From NCBI GenBank assembly GCA_026225945.1, contig JAMJFZ010000181.1, positions 558,001 through 622,000 on the forward strand: a stretch of DNA of 64,000 nucleotides, read 5' to 3'. The notes beneath the pieces are model-generated. The model was not told where the DNA came from. It was given only the letters and a program-made list of their open reading frames with translations, and ran no database searches. The DNA is from Cricetomys ansorgei (Eukaryota > Chordata > Mammalia > Rodentia > Nesomyidae). How positions within the stretch are numbered: the stretch's first letter is position 1; each line of letters begins with the position of its first letter. The translations under genes and the position numbers were made by a program. Positions 23,392 to 32,865 of the stretch are shown in pieces.

Positions 23392-24617
23392 AATTAGTCA
23401 AACTGTAAAGAAACTGGAAAGAGTGATTGTCTGGCACTGAAGAGAACAGGAGACAAAACAAGACATGCAGCTCAAAGCAGAGACCCCAAATGCAGCAGAC
23501 TCAGGATGTCGTGGGTTCTCTGCCAGGAGTGTCAAATGGGAGATTTGGTTTCTTTCCTCCTGCTAAACAAGCACCGGTGTATGGAGGCTACTTATAAAGA
23601 CAGGAGTGGAAACCTCAGCCCATTCATTAATAATCCCTTCTAGTGAACAGCTCTGCAACTGGACCTATAGATTTTCATAACCCATGCTAAAATGGATCAC
23701 ACTGCTTCTGCGACTTCAGCCCTTCCCTTAAATGATCTTGGTGTTACCTTTTAGAAGGGCGTTGACACATCAGAAGTAAAGGCCCATGAAGGGGAAATGA
23801 ACTGTTTTTCCTGCTGGTCAGGAGGATTAAATGTCTGACCTGGGTAGAGATATAACATTCTAGTTAAGCTGTTCAAATACCTGGCCAAGGACTCACCTCT
23901 CAGGAAGGTGGATTCACTGTAAGCCCTGCCAAAGAGATGAGTAGAATAATTACTATTTTAATGAGAATATGTACTTTCCCTTACCAAAATTCCTGCCCTC
24001 TAGTACAGTAGCTTACAGGGCCTCACACATGAAGCTCAGTAAGTCTGTCTACTTTTATCAATTATTTAGAAAAAAAAAAAAAACGATTCTTTTTCTTCTA
24101 TCTTTTTTTTTTCTAAGCAGGTTTTCCCTAAGGCTTTGAACTTCACTCTTTATTTAAAGCTCTGCTCCCTGACACATGGGTGCCTGCTACCATGCAGCTG
24201 ACCTCCCTGCCAGATTAACTCAAATGGCAAAGCCTTTTTGCTCCTTTTCCCCTGAATTTCTCTCCTCTATGGAGCTGCCAAGATTACAGGTTGCTTGGCG
24301 AGGAGAGTTTTTTCTCCTCTAAATAATTGTCTTCTATTTTCCATTTGAGTCCATTCTTAAATTCTTTTAATAGACTAAGAACCCCAAGAAAGGTCACAGA
24401 TTTCCCTTGAATCATACAAAAGTACTATAAATTGTGCCTTGTGATTATATTTTTCAAAAGCTTTGTGAGACTCTACTTAGAGTGTTACATAAAGCTAAGT
24501 CTTTTGATCGTTTCCATTCATCATTAAATAAAATAACTGAGTCAGTGAATGATAAATAAAGTTTATATTAGCCGTAGGTAGCCAAATAAAAAATCCAGTG
24601 CCAGGTATGGGATACCG
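23392..24617. other. Unique-looking non-coding DNA
   Basis: No rodent repeat signature. Composition is more balanced than average. The segment 23,560-24,420 lacks insertions apart from an A13 and a T9 run near 24,068-24,110. Possible conserved non-coding DNA; not testable here. Confidence 0.4.
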
Positions 24618-24740
24618 TGGTGGTTTGAATGAGAATGCCCTCATACAATGATACGTTTGAATACTTGGTCCCCACTTAATAGAACTGTTGGGAAGGATCA
24701 GGAAGTGTGCATTTGTTGTAAAAGGTGTGTCACTGGAGTT
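24618..24740 (+). mobile_element. MT/MaLR-type LTR, 5' fragment
   Basis: The order gtggtttgaatgagaatgcc, gtttgaatacttggtcccca, agaactgttgggaaggatca and aaaggtgtgtcactgg is that of the 5' half of a rodent MT-type LTR. It is cut off abruptly at about 24,740, where an L1 3' UTR begins. Confidence 0.72.
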
Positions 24741-25047
24741 AAATGGAGGGGTACGTGGTTCATACACTCCTACTTCTGAGGAACGATTAACAGTTGATAG
24801 CTTCTCTGTGAGAGTTAGTTTTCTTTGGAGGGTGGTTACTGGTACATCACCTATTATCCAGAGGATGGTCCACATCCATAAGTATTTGCGTAGCATAATC
24901 TGGACTTGTTATTATGAAAGGAAAAAAGAACACACTGGAGGGAGAGGTGAAGGTAGATCTGGGAAGACTTCGGGGAGGAAGGGGGCAAATATCATCAAAA
25001 CACATTGTACAATATTTTCAAAAAATGAATAAAACTATTATACTTAA
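24741..25047 (+). mobile_element. L1 3' UTR end (Lx-like)
   Basis: Plus-strand 3' end of a rodent L1: ttaacagttgatagcttctc, gagagttagttttctttgga, gaggatggtccacatccata, a purine-rich patch and the terminal catcaaaacacattgtacaa followed by aaaaaatgaataaaac. It truncates the preceding LTR, so the L1 or a later deletion is the younger event. Confidence 0.82.
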
Positions 25048-25510
25048 ATAGTTTCTTATAGAAAAGTAATTGTCAATAATTTAAGAAAAAAGAACACACA
25101 GTTGATATACTGCCACATATCAAATTATACCTTCCGTGTAGTCAAAAACCCCGTTGATCAACTTCATAGTAAAAAATACATTCTATTATATTGGCCAGGG
25201 AAAGAGAAAAGGTAAAACCAAATCCTGGCACTGAACTTGAGTCCATTTTGATTTATTTTCTTTTACTGTGAAGTAAAACTGTCACAAGACCTCATTCTGA
25301 ACTCCCATTGGATCCCCAGTCCATTTTCTCTGTGTCAAAAGAATTCAGACAAGACATCCAGAGTGCAATATTAAAGACAGACAGAGTTTACTACACAGTA
25401 GAGGATGAGAGCAGACAATGATCAAGGGGCCATCACCCTGATCTGCAGTTCAGGCAGGCTATATACTATGTAAAATATCTCCAGATCTGACAGTTTTCCT
25501 AATGGACACT
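25048..25510 (-). mobile_element. Possible LTR fragment, minus strand
   Basis: From about 25,290 the order aagaattcagacaagacatc, acagacagagtttactacac and atctgcagttcaggcaggct resembles the reverse complement of a rodent LTR 3' part. If real, the two-LTR element at 25.5 kb was inserted into it and the remainder may lie at 27,727-27,960. The 25,048-25,290 part is unrecognised. Confidence 0.35.
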
Positions 25511-25850
25511 TATTGGGGAACTTGATTTTTAGTTCTGTTTGAAATTGTTTTATGTACTGTTGGGTGAGGAGCTATCCTAGATCTAGGGCATTTTGTATTG
25601 TTTGCAGGTGTTGGATTTCTGTGGGGGTTGTTTAATGGCTTATGATCAGCATGAGCTATTAGTAAAATACCTGAGGAGTTCTGAAAGAATAAATATACCT
25701 GAGTTCAGATGCTCAGGGTTCCACTGTTGATTGGGTATGGCATTGGCCAGGATGGTGGTGCCCTCTGCTGACGTCTGGCAGGGTTTCCACTTATAAAAAT
25801 GCCTCCTTGTCCTGTTTCCTGAAGCCATCCCAGGAGCAGTGTACAACTAC
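25511..25850 (+). repeat. 5' LTR
   Basis: The left copy begins tattggggaac, against tgttgaggaac in the right copy, so the canonical TG is mutated here. It shares with the right copy gttttatgtactgttgggtg, gtttgcaggtgttggatttc, ggttccactgttgattgggt and gtctggcagggtttccac. A polyadenylation signal AATAAA lies at 25,688-25,693. The right boundary is approximate. Confidence 0.82.
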
Positions 25851-25853
25851 AAG

Positions 25854-25872
25854 TGGCACTTGCAACGTGTCC
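25854..25872 (+). other. Possible primer-binding site
   Basis: Just after the 5' LTR the sequence tggcacttgcaacgtgtcc is loosely like a lysine-tRNA-type primer site, which starts TGGCG and contains CAACGTG. The match is imperfect and rests on position and a short core only. Confidence 0.35.
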
Positions 25873-26744
25873 ATACTTGTCCAATGTGGAGAAAAAGAAG
25901 AAGAAAAAGGAACTCCAGAACTCAGAGTCCAGTAAAGTACACTCAGGGGAGTTACCAGAGGATAGAGAGTAAGGTTTTAATTGAAGGCTCCTGAAAGAAG
26001 AGGAAAGAGAAAGAAATAAGGCCTGATGAAGAGAATAAGTTAATAAATAAATGTGAAATGTGAAATTAATAAATAAATGAGAAAAAAAGCTCTGATGTAA
26101 GAGTCACAGAATGGAGGCCCTTAGAGATAAAGAATTCAGCTGGAACCAGGGAAACGCAAGGTTCTTAACGTTTTTCTTGATGATGGAGCCAATAATCCCT
26201 CCTGCAGCTAGTGGTAATGTGCTGTTTCACCAACTAAGTTTTCTGAGAGCTGCATTGTATTTGTGTGAAGTTCAAGATATTGTATTTGAGGTCTGTGAAG
26301 AAGGTTGCATATTTTTCAGTAGCGGCAGCAGAGGGAAATGCCAAACCCCTAGGACTTTTCTGCAGGATACTCTTTCCACTGGCCCAGGACCCCACACTGT
26401 TGTGGAAGCCACAGTTTGGAGTAAAGAAGCTGCTTAGTTAAAAAACTGACCAATTTTTTTCTGCAAACCCAATTAAAAGAAAGACGAGTGGTCCAGGCAC
26501 TGGTGTTAGTAATGAGAACTCCTGGTGATGGTGATGAGAACTCCACCCATGAGGGATCCTTACTGCAAAGTGACCAGTTATTTTTCCAGAAAAACAGACT
26601 CTATCTTAAAATCTGTCTAAAAAGTGCTCCTTAGGATCAGTACACAGAAGCTGTCTTTCAGAACTGGTTGAGGGTGTACCTTGTGTTGGCAGCCAATCTT
26701 GGTACTGTAAGAGTCACCAGATGTTACTAGTTTTGAAGGCATGA

Positions 26745-27015
26745 GGGGTCATGCTGAGGCTTGGCACTGTGAGAGGCCAAGTGAGGCCATTAGTAAAGGT
26801 GTAGCCTCAGTAGAAGTTGAAAGCGCAGATGAAGAGGTCATGTAAAGAAATTGAGGCTTGGCACCATGAAGAAAGCCCAGGAGAGGCTGTGAGTGGAGGT
26901 ACAGCCTCAAGGGCAAGTGAAGGGCCCAGATTGAAGGGGTCATGTAAAGAAGTTGAGGCTTAGCACTGTGAAAAGAGCCCAGGAGAGGCTATTGGTGAAA
27001 GTGCAGCCCAGTTGC
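26745..27015 (+). repeat. Three-copy ~100-bp tandem repeat inside the LTR element
   Basis: The marker gaggcttggcac (or gaggcttagcac) recurs at 26,756, 26,853 and 26,955, giving periods of 97 and 102 bases. Each unit also carries ggtcatg upstream, a gccca-gaggc segment in the middle, and ggt/gtgcagcc or gtagcctc towards its end. Copies are diverged, so the array is old or under no selection for identity. Confidence 0.8.
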
Positions 27016-27384
27016 AATAAGGTACCTCAGCAGTTTTTGAGATGCCTGTACCATGGGATGACCACCAAGAAAAGCAACAGTTATGGAGTGAAGCCAGCTG
27101 GAGCTTGGAGGACAAGCTGTGTGTGCTGCAGAGGCAGAGTTAGAGGCAAAGAAGTGATCCAAGCCCTTTGGAGGAACCCATAAGACCGTGAGTGAATTCC
27201 AGATAATTGGACACTGATATTTTTCTGCTCTCCAAAGACATTGAGAAAGCTTGAGAGATGTTTGGTTTCATTTGGTCCTGTGCATTAGCAACATTCATGA
27301 TCGTTCCTCTTGTAAATAGTTCTGCTGGTATAGTGTTAAATTGTGTTGTAGAGATAAAAAGCAATTTTTTTGATTGGCTTATAC

Positions 27385-27397
27385 AGAAAAGGGGAAA
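27385..27397 (+). other. Polypurine tract
   Basis: agaaaaggggaaa lies directly against the TG of the 3' LTR. In LTR retrotransposons this RNase-H-resistant purine run primes plus-strand DNA synthesis, so its position fixes both the orientation (+) and the LTR start. Confidence 0.85.
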
Positions 27398-27726
27398 TGT
27401 TGAGGAACTTTATTTTTAGTTATGTTTGAAATTGTTTTATGCACTGTTGGGTGAGTAGCTTTCCTATTTGTATTGTTTGCAGGTGTTGGATTTCTGAGGG
27501 GGTTGTATAATTGCTAATCATCTGCATGTGCTTTCACTAGACTACCTGAGGAGTCCTGAAAGAATAAATACACCTGAGCTCAGATGCTCGGGGTTCCACT
27601 ATTGATTGAGTATGGCACTGGTCAAGATATTGGTTCCCTCTGCTGAGGTCTGGCAGGGTTTCCACATATGAAAATGCCTCTTTGTCCTTCTTGGTGAGCT
27701 GCCATAGCAAAGCATTAGTACAGACA
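27398..27726 (+). repeat. 3' LTR
   Basis: The right LTR copy starts TGTTGAGG at 27,398 and ends near gtacagaca. AATAAA lies at 27,563-27,568, in the same relative place as in the left copy. It lacks the gatctagggca-type stretch present in the 5' LTR near 25,580, one of several indels between the two. Confidence 0.85.
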
Positions 27727-28554
27727 TTTACCTATGCAGATGATTGACAGGCCCATTTGAGTTGATTATTACAGAATAGTACAATGATATACCCTTGTTC
27801 TTTATCAGAAAGCCTCTTGTTGATAGTAATGTTAAAAAGTTTGGGGCTCCTAGACTCAGGTTGGGGTAGTTATCAGTTAGTGACTTTATGTACAGTTCAG
27901 AATGTAAAGTCACCTCCTAGGAGTGGGTATTTGTTTTGGGTCCCATTCCTCTAACCAGTAGAGCATATCAAATTGTCGGTTTTACAATTTACTGATGAGA
28001 GAATATTCCAAGCCTATTACCCTCCAACTCTCTGCTAATATCTAACTAGCTATCAAAACTTAACTAGTTTTAAAATTCCGGAAGAGTTTTCTGCACTGTA
28101 TATCAAGCTACAGTACTGGGCAGGAACAATCATATCAAGATTCTTGCAGAAGATTCTAGAATAAAAAATACCAGTTTTTGTGCATCAATTGAATCATTCA
28201 TATGAAATTCTTACTATTATATTGTCTTTTAAGATAATTACTGTTTCAGAGAAAATATTTTATGTCAAATATGAATGTTCACAGCATGAGCATGAACTCT
28301 AGTTGCCCTAAATGACACATTCTACCATGGAAAACGTGTATATAGTCACATGAAAAAAATGTTGTTCAATATGAAGTAGACAAATGACAATTATTTTTCA
28401 AGTGCAAAGAGTAAGGAACACTGACTAATTTATAGTCACTAATTTATAGTGATTTTGTGCAAAACTTCAAAAGCCAGGTAGGTATTATATACAAAATTAT
28501 GCTTCCAAATTCAATGTGTTGCAAAGATTGTGATATGCAAGTCTTATCTGGTTA
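27727..28554. other. AT-rich non-coding DNA
   Basis: The first ~230 bases may be the remainder of the LTR interrupted at 25.5 kb. The rest is unrecognised. A short direct repeat, actaatttatagt, occurs twice at 28,423-28,450. Confidence 0.35.
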
Positions 28555-28850
28555 TAGAACTTATGAATCCCAACAATGACAAGCAAGGCAATATAGACCC
28601 AAGGGTACAATAGTGGTATTTATATCATGGGGTAACCAACAGCCACCTAATTAGAATTGGGAACTACAAAATAGGACAGAATTCATACCTGGTATTGTCA
28701 ACCTAGCCAACTTCTTGTGGCTAGTGAGGTCATAGACCTGAGAGGACAGTCTACTGATGCACTTTCCTAAAGCATTATAATTCCCAACTGTATTCGAAAT
28801 ACCTAGATATCTAGATAGATACAGATAGATAGATATAGATACACACACAG
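28555..28850 (+). mobile_element. Unclassified rodent interspersed repeat, (GATA)n-like edge
   Basis: The order atcccaacaatgacaagcaa, ggggtaaccaacagccacc and ctggtattgtcaacctagcc recalls a common rodent repeat related to the one at 11.4-12.0 kb. It is followed by an imperfect GATA/CA tract at 28,803-28,850. The 113-codon minus-strand open frame over it is not a gene. Confidence 0.45.
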
Positions 28851-29589
28851 ATAAGTGTGCTTCTTCTGTACAGCATATGTTTAGAATCCATTTCTTTTGA
28901 CTTGAGAGCCTCCAGAAAGGACCAAAGAGAAGTACAAAATGCTTGGATAAACTTGTGGTATTTTTGGACTGGTAAAAATGCAATCTAGGCATTCAAAGAT
29001 TTGAATTCAAAGCTTTAATTTTATGAAATGAAATCAGTTAGAAAGTACAGTGCTGTAATTTTGCTCTTCAATATATTTTTTTTCAAAATTAACTTGTTAA
29101 CTTATCAGATAACTTTCATCTTTGCCCCAATGAATTTGTTCTTTCAACAGAAATAGCCACACAAGACTAATAAAGCTCTTGCTTATAACTTTAGCAACAG
29201 TTGGTACCTGGCTATGAATGTTTGCCCAGACTTTTTGTCCAGAAATATTTTCCTATCTGATGATAAGGGTAAGAAAAGCATATCGGAGGATGGGAACCTC
29301 ACAATGAACACAGATTATGTACTGGAATGTGAGGGAGTTCCTTGTCAGTATTATCCTTACAAGTGATCATGAAAAAAATTTAAAAATGAGTCTCTTGAAT
29401 AGGCAGACACTAGACCTCTGAAAGGCTCAAGTAATCAAGTATACAGAGAAAAGTCATACAGAGGAGAAAATATCAGAGAAAAATTCTCCAATTCCACAAG
29501 TGAGTCCCATTGAGACAATCATTTAAAATGGTTGCCTGCTCAGTAAGAACCTTAAATGAAGTAAACATCCAAACATAAAACAAGAAGTT
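28851..29589. other. AT-rich non-coding DNA
   Basis: No recognised feature. Confidence 0.35.
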
Positions 29590-30093
29590 GAATTGAAATT
29601 ATCAAAGCAAAAATCTGCTCTTTCAAAATCACATTTAACAAAATTAAACTGCAACCTCACAGAATGAGAAAATCATTTCTAATATGTGCACCTAATGAAG
29701 GATTTGTATCCCAAATACATAAAGAATTTTACACCTCAGGATAAAGAAAGAAACAACATAGAATAATTTGAATAGGACATTTGAATAAACATTTCACAAA
29801 AGGTGTGTCACTAAGCAATAAACTCGTGAAATAATGTTGGTTTCTTAGGGAAATATAAATTAAAAGCTAAACAAATATCAATATATACCAATAAGGCATT
29901 TTGAGTTATTATGAATGACAGAATTGAGTATTAATTAGAATGTGATGGATGTGAAACTTTTATCCATTGGTAATGGGATCCTTAGATGCTGTGGCTACTT
30001 TGAAAAAATATTTGGACAGTTTAATACAAATTTATACATTTTAATCATAAGACTGCAATGTAGCTCTGTTCCTAGGATACATGTCAGACAGGT
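29590..30093 (+). mobile_element. Ancient L1 (L1M-type), part 1
   Basis: Worn ORF2 C-terminal DNA. gaaggatttgtatcccaaat, aataggacatttgaataaac, ttagggaaatataaatta, tgtggctactttgaaaaaat and ctctgttcctaggatac follow mammal-wide L1 order. It resumes at about 31,083 at the next expected consensus position, so the intervening kilobase is a later insertion. Confidence 0.8.
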
Positions 30094-30232
30094 CACAATT
30101 ATCTGTGACTTCAACTCCAAGGGATCTTATGCCCTGAAGGCATCTACACACATGACATTCACACAATGCACACATACACACATGTCTAATACATACACAC
30201 ACACATAGGTCAAAGATAAATACTTAAAAAAT
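30094..30232 (+). mobile_element. B3/B2-type SINE, 3' part
   Basis: ttatctgtgacttcaactcc, aagggatcttatgccctgaa and a CA-rich stretch ending near gataaatac follow the 3' half of B3. The tRNA-like head is missing. It lies inside the interrupted ancient L1. Confidence 0.62.
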
Positions 30233-30859
30233 GAAGAAAACTTCACTCTGGGCTGAAACAATATGAATGATACTTTGAAGGCAGGACCTCTCCCCATGAA
30301 AAATATAGGGTACAATAATACAAACTCCTTTTTTAAACTTTCATTTTTAAAGAAAGTTACTGAAGAAAGGCAGTTGGGGGTTATCCAGCTCCCAGAGCCA
30401 TCTATACAGATGTTCTTATGTATCACTTCAGTGATACATAGAGGTTACTTCACCTATAGTCTTAAGACATCAGCCTATGCCTCAAGCTGGCACCAGGGCT
30501 AGACATAGAAGTTGCAAGAGTGACAGAGTCATGGAGGTTCAGTGAAGCCCTAAGGCCATGCAATATCTACCCAAAACCTGCAGGTGCTAGATGGAACCAC
30601 CCAATGGAGAAGTCACATGTGCTGCAGGCCTCAGAAATGAAAGTTGGGGTTATGGAGGCCACTGGAGCCCAAGGGATGCCACCATGAACTCTGGAAGCTG
30701 GACATGGGGTTTCAAGGTTTGATATTTTCCTTACTTGCTTTTAGTCTTGCTTTAGTATTATATTTACTTATTTTTGCTCCTTGCCTCCATATTTAAATAA
30801 GAATATTCACTGCGTGCCATTATATGTTGGTAGCTATTGTGTAGAGACTTTCTCTAAGT
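30233..30859. other. Inserted DNA, possible MaLR internal region
   Basis: It lies between a SINE piece and an LTR within a split ancient L1. Phrases such as gccaccatgaactctggaag and ggacatggggtttcaaggtt suggest an LTR-element internal region, but I cannot name it. A perfect 11-bp hairpin lies at 30,417-30,440. Confidence 0.4.
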
Positions 30860-31082
30860 TGAAGCACTCTCCACAGGAATGAGGACCAGGAGACTTGGGG
30901 AATAAACAAACTCTATGTGTCTGGGAATGCAGAAGCTTAACTTCCTGCTCATCTGAGATGTGAACAAGTAGCTGCCACTTGCTACTACCACAGCAGCTCT
31001 AAGGATGTATGCTACATTATGATGGACAATGCAGTCAAACCATGAGCTGGAAATACAGCCTTTCTCCCTTAAAAACAACAGA
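30860..31082 (+). mobile_element. MaLR-type LTR, 3' part
   Basis: attatgatggacaatgcagt, caaaccatgagctggaaata and cagcctttctcccttaaaaa match the 3' end of rodent MaLR/MT-type LTRs. With the preceding stretch it probably forms one ERVL-class insertion that split the older L1. Confidence 0.62.
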
Positions 31083-31430
31083 AAATCATGTATCTACCTC
31101 ATACATTTACATACAAGTCACTTATCTAAGTGTTCACAGTACCTTTATTGCCAAACTGAGATAACCAACAAGCCCATTGATCAGCAAACAGATAAATTTT
31201 AGAATATGGATAGAATCTTAATAACAATTCAAACAGTAAATTGCTGATATATTAAAATATATAGATTTTTTTTTAAAGTACAGTTAAGAGCAAAATATTC
31301 TAGATGAAATAAGTTACATGATCAGATTTCAATTTATATATAAGTCTAAAAATCAAAAAATCTTCACTTTAGTAACTGACAGAAGAGTATGTAAGACCTG
31401 AGAATAAATGATGTGAGTGAAAAGGCTGTT
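31083..31430 (+). mobile_element. Ancient L1 (L1M-type), part 2
   Basis: It continues the L1 of 29.6 kb: aagtgttcacagtaccttta, ccattgatcagcaaacagat, gaatatggatagaatcttaa, tagatgaaataagttacatg, then the 3' UTR-like part. Worn and non-coding. Confidence 0.75.
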
Positions 31431-31549
31431 TGCAAAGTTGCACAAAGGACAGTTTAAAGTAACAGAAATGCTAAATATCTGTAGCGATTTAACAGTATCA
31501 CAAATTCAAATAGCTGTCAAAATGTAAAGCAGTATAGTCAAAACAGTTG

Positions 31550-31821
31550 CAAAGTTTATTTTATTTTATTTTATTTTAAATTAAGTTTTATTTTATTTAT
31601 TTATTTTTAATGTTTTTATTTATTTATTACTTATTTAATGCATGAGTGTTTCTGTCTGCATGTACATGTACATGCCAGAAGAGGGCATCAGGTCCCATTA
31701 TTAATGGTTTTGAGCCATCACGTGGTTGCAGGGAATTGAACTCAGTACCTCTGGAAGAGTAGTCAGTGCTCTTAACCACTGAGCCATCTCTCCAGAGATA
31801 AAATAAAACAAAGTTTATTTT
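31550..31821 (-). mobile_element. B2/B3-type SINE with target duplication
   Basis: Reverse complement of a B2-class SINE: gccagaagagggcatcaggt, agccatcacgtggttgcag, ggaattgaactcagtacctc, tctggaagagtagtcagtgc and cttaaccactgagccatctc. On the left is a long TTTTA-rich tail complement. The flanking repeat caaagtttatttt at 31,550-31,562 and 31,809-31,821 marks the target site. Confidence 0.92.
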
Positions 31822-31849
31822 TAATGTTTCCTTTTGTATAGAGAATTCC

Positions 31850-32335
31850 ATGACTATCTATAATGTATTTTGAACAATTCCATCCCGATTCCTTTTCCAA
31901 TTCCTCCCCTGTCCCTCTACTATATTTCCTTCCCAAATTCATATGGTCTTTTTAAAAACCGATTGAGTCCATTTAGTGTTGTCTGTTGTAGAACCATCAA
32001 CTAGAGAATGGGTAGACTCTCAAGAGCCACATCCCTGAAGAAAACATTCTTGTTCTCCCAGCTGTTATCAAGTGCCAATAGTTTCTCAGCTAGAGGTGGG
32101 ACTTTATATTCTCATGCATCTACCATTCACACACTGACACCATACACAAGCACACACACACAAACTCCTCGTCCAAGCTGGGGTTTTGATTGGCTTAATC
32201 TTTCATGGGTCATGTCCCTGCTGTCATAGCAACTATGAGGTTATATGTGAAGCTGTCTTCATGTATGGAAAAGATTGTTTCATTAACTCTAGCTCTTACC
32301 ATCATCCTTCTACTCTCTTTTCTGCAGCAATTTAT
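31850..32335 (-). mobile_element. L1 3' UTR fragment (Lx-like) with CA-rich insert
   Basis: Reverse-complement L1 3' UTR: ctataatgtattttgaacaa, ccaattcctcccctgtcc, gaatgggtagactctcaaga, gttatcaagtgccaatagtt, tcagctagaggtgggacttt, then after a CA-rich interruption (32,110-32,165) ggttttgattggcttaatct and atgtccctgctgtcatagca. The SINE at 31.6 kb was inserted near its 3' tail. Confidence 0.82.
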
Positions 32336-32487
32336 TATATGCAATTTCTATTCAAAAAGCCTAATTTAAAGGCAAAACAAATAACTAAATGAATAATACT
32401 AGTTACTAATATCAAATCATGAATGAAAACAATAATGTGTAATCTTGTTCTGATATTACTTAATTAATTAATTCAAAGTAGAGATAC

Positions 32488-32865
32488 TGAATTTAGAAAG
32501 ATCACCCAGTTGCTTGCAGTTGCTATGCAAGCTTGAGGACTTGAGTTTGAAGTTATAGTACCTACATGTAAAGTCATGCATGACTGTATGTCCCTGTAAC
32601 CTGGGCATTGAGGTTTGCAGACAACGAAAAGCTCTCTGTCAAGCCAACCTAGCTGCAAAAAATGGGAATGTCCAGTTCAATGAGAGACCTTGTCTCAGGG
32701 CATTAAGGCTGAGAATAATAGAAGACTCCTGACATTCTGCTCATTTCTGTGTACATATACCCACATGTACAATTACATGCTCAGATTAATCCACTACACA
32801 TACATGTGCATTCACACAGGCACACATGCATACACAAACACCTCACAAATTCAAAAAAGCAAAAA
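32488..32865 (+). mobile_element. B4-type composite SINE
   Basis: A worn composite with an ID-like head (cagttgcttgcagttgctat, gcaagcttgaggacttgagt), a B1-like middle (catgcatgactgtatgtccc, gttcaatgagagaccttgtc) and a CA/TG-rich tail at 32,750-32,855. This ID-then-B1 arrangement defines B4-class rodent SINEs. The 61-codon minus-strand frame over it is incidental. Confidence 0.72.

Larger units (their letters stand above)
25511..27726 (+). mobile_element. Non-autonomous LTR retrotransposon with both LTRs
   Basis: Two direct copies of a ~330-340-bp sequence (25,511-25,850 and 27,398-27,726) flank about 1.55 kb of internal DNA. A polypurine tract, agaaaaggggaaa, sits immediately before the 3' LTR (27,385-27,397), and a tRNA-primer-like site may follow the 5' LTR (25,854-25,872). 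No gag, protease, pol or env homology is visible in the internal part, so any movement must have relied on enzymes from another element. The internal sequence recalls MaLR-type or other rodent non-coding ERV internals; I leave the family open. The two LTRs differ at many positions, so the insertion is old. Confidence 0.85.

Noticed and set aside
24495..24896. 133-codon minus-strand open frame
   Set aside because: It spans the junction of an LTR and an L1 3' UTR and has no domain or codon bias.
26111..26437. 108-codon frame inside the LTR element as a possible gag relic
   Set aside because: No zinc knuckle, capsid motif or other retroviral feature is visible, and the frame is bounded by chance stops.
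25501..27735. Target-site duplication around the two-LTR element
   Set aside because: Flanks ggacact and tttacct share too little to call a duplication, and the LTR edges are only approximate.
28651..28992. 113-codon minus-strand frame
   Set aside because: Covers an interspersed repeat and a GATA/CA tract.
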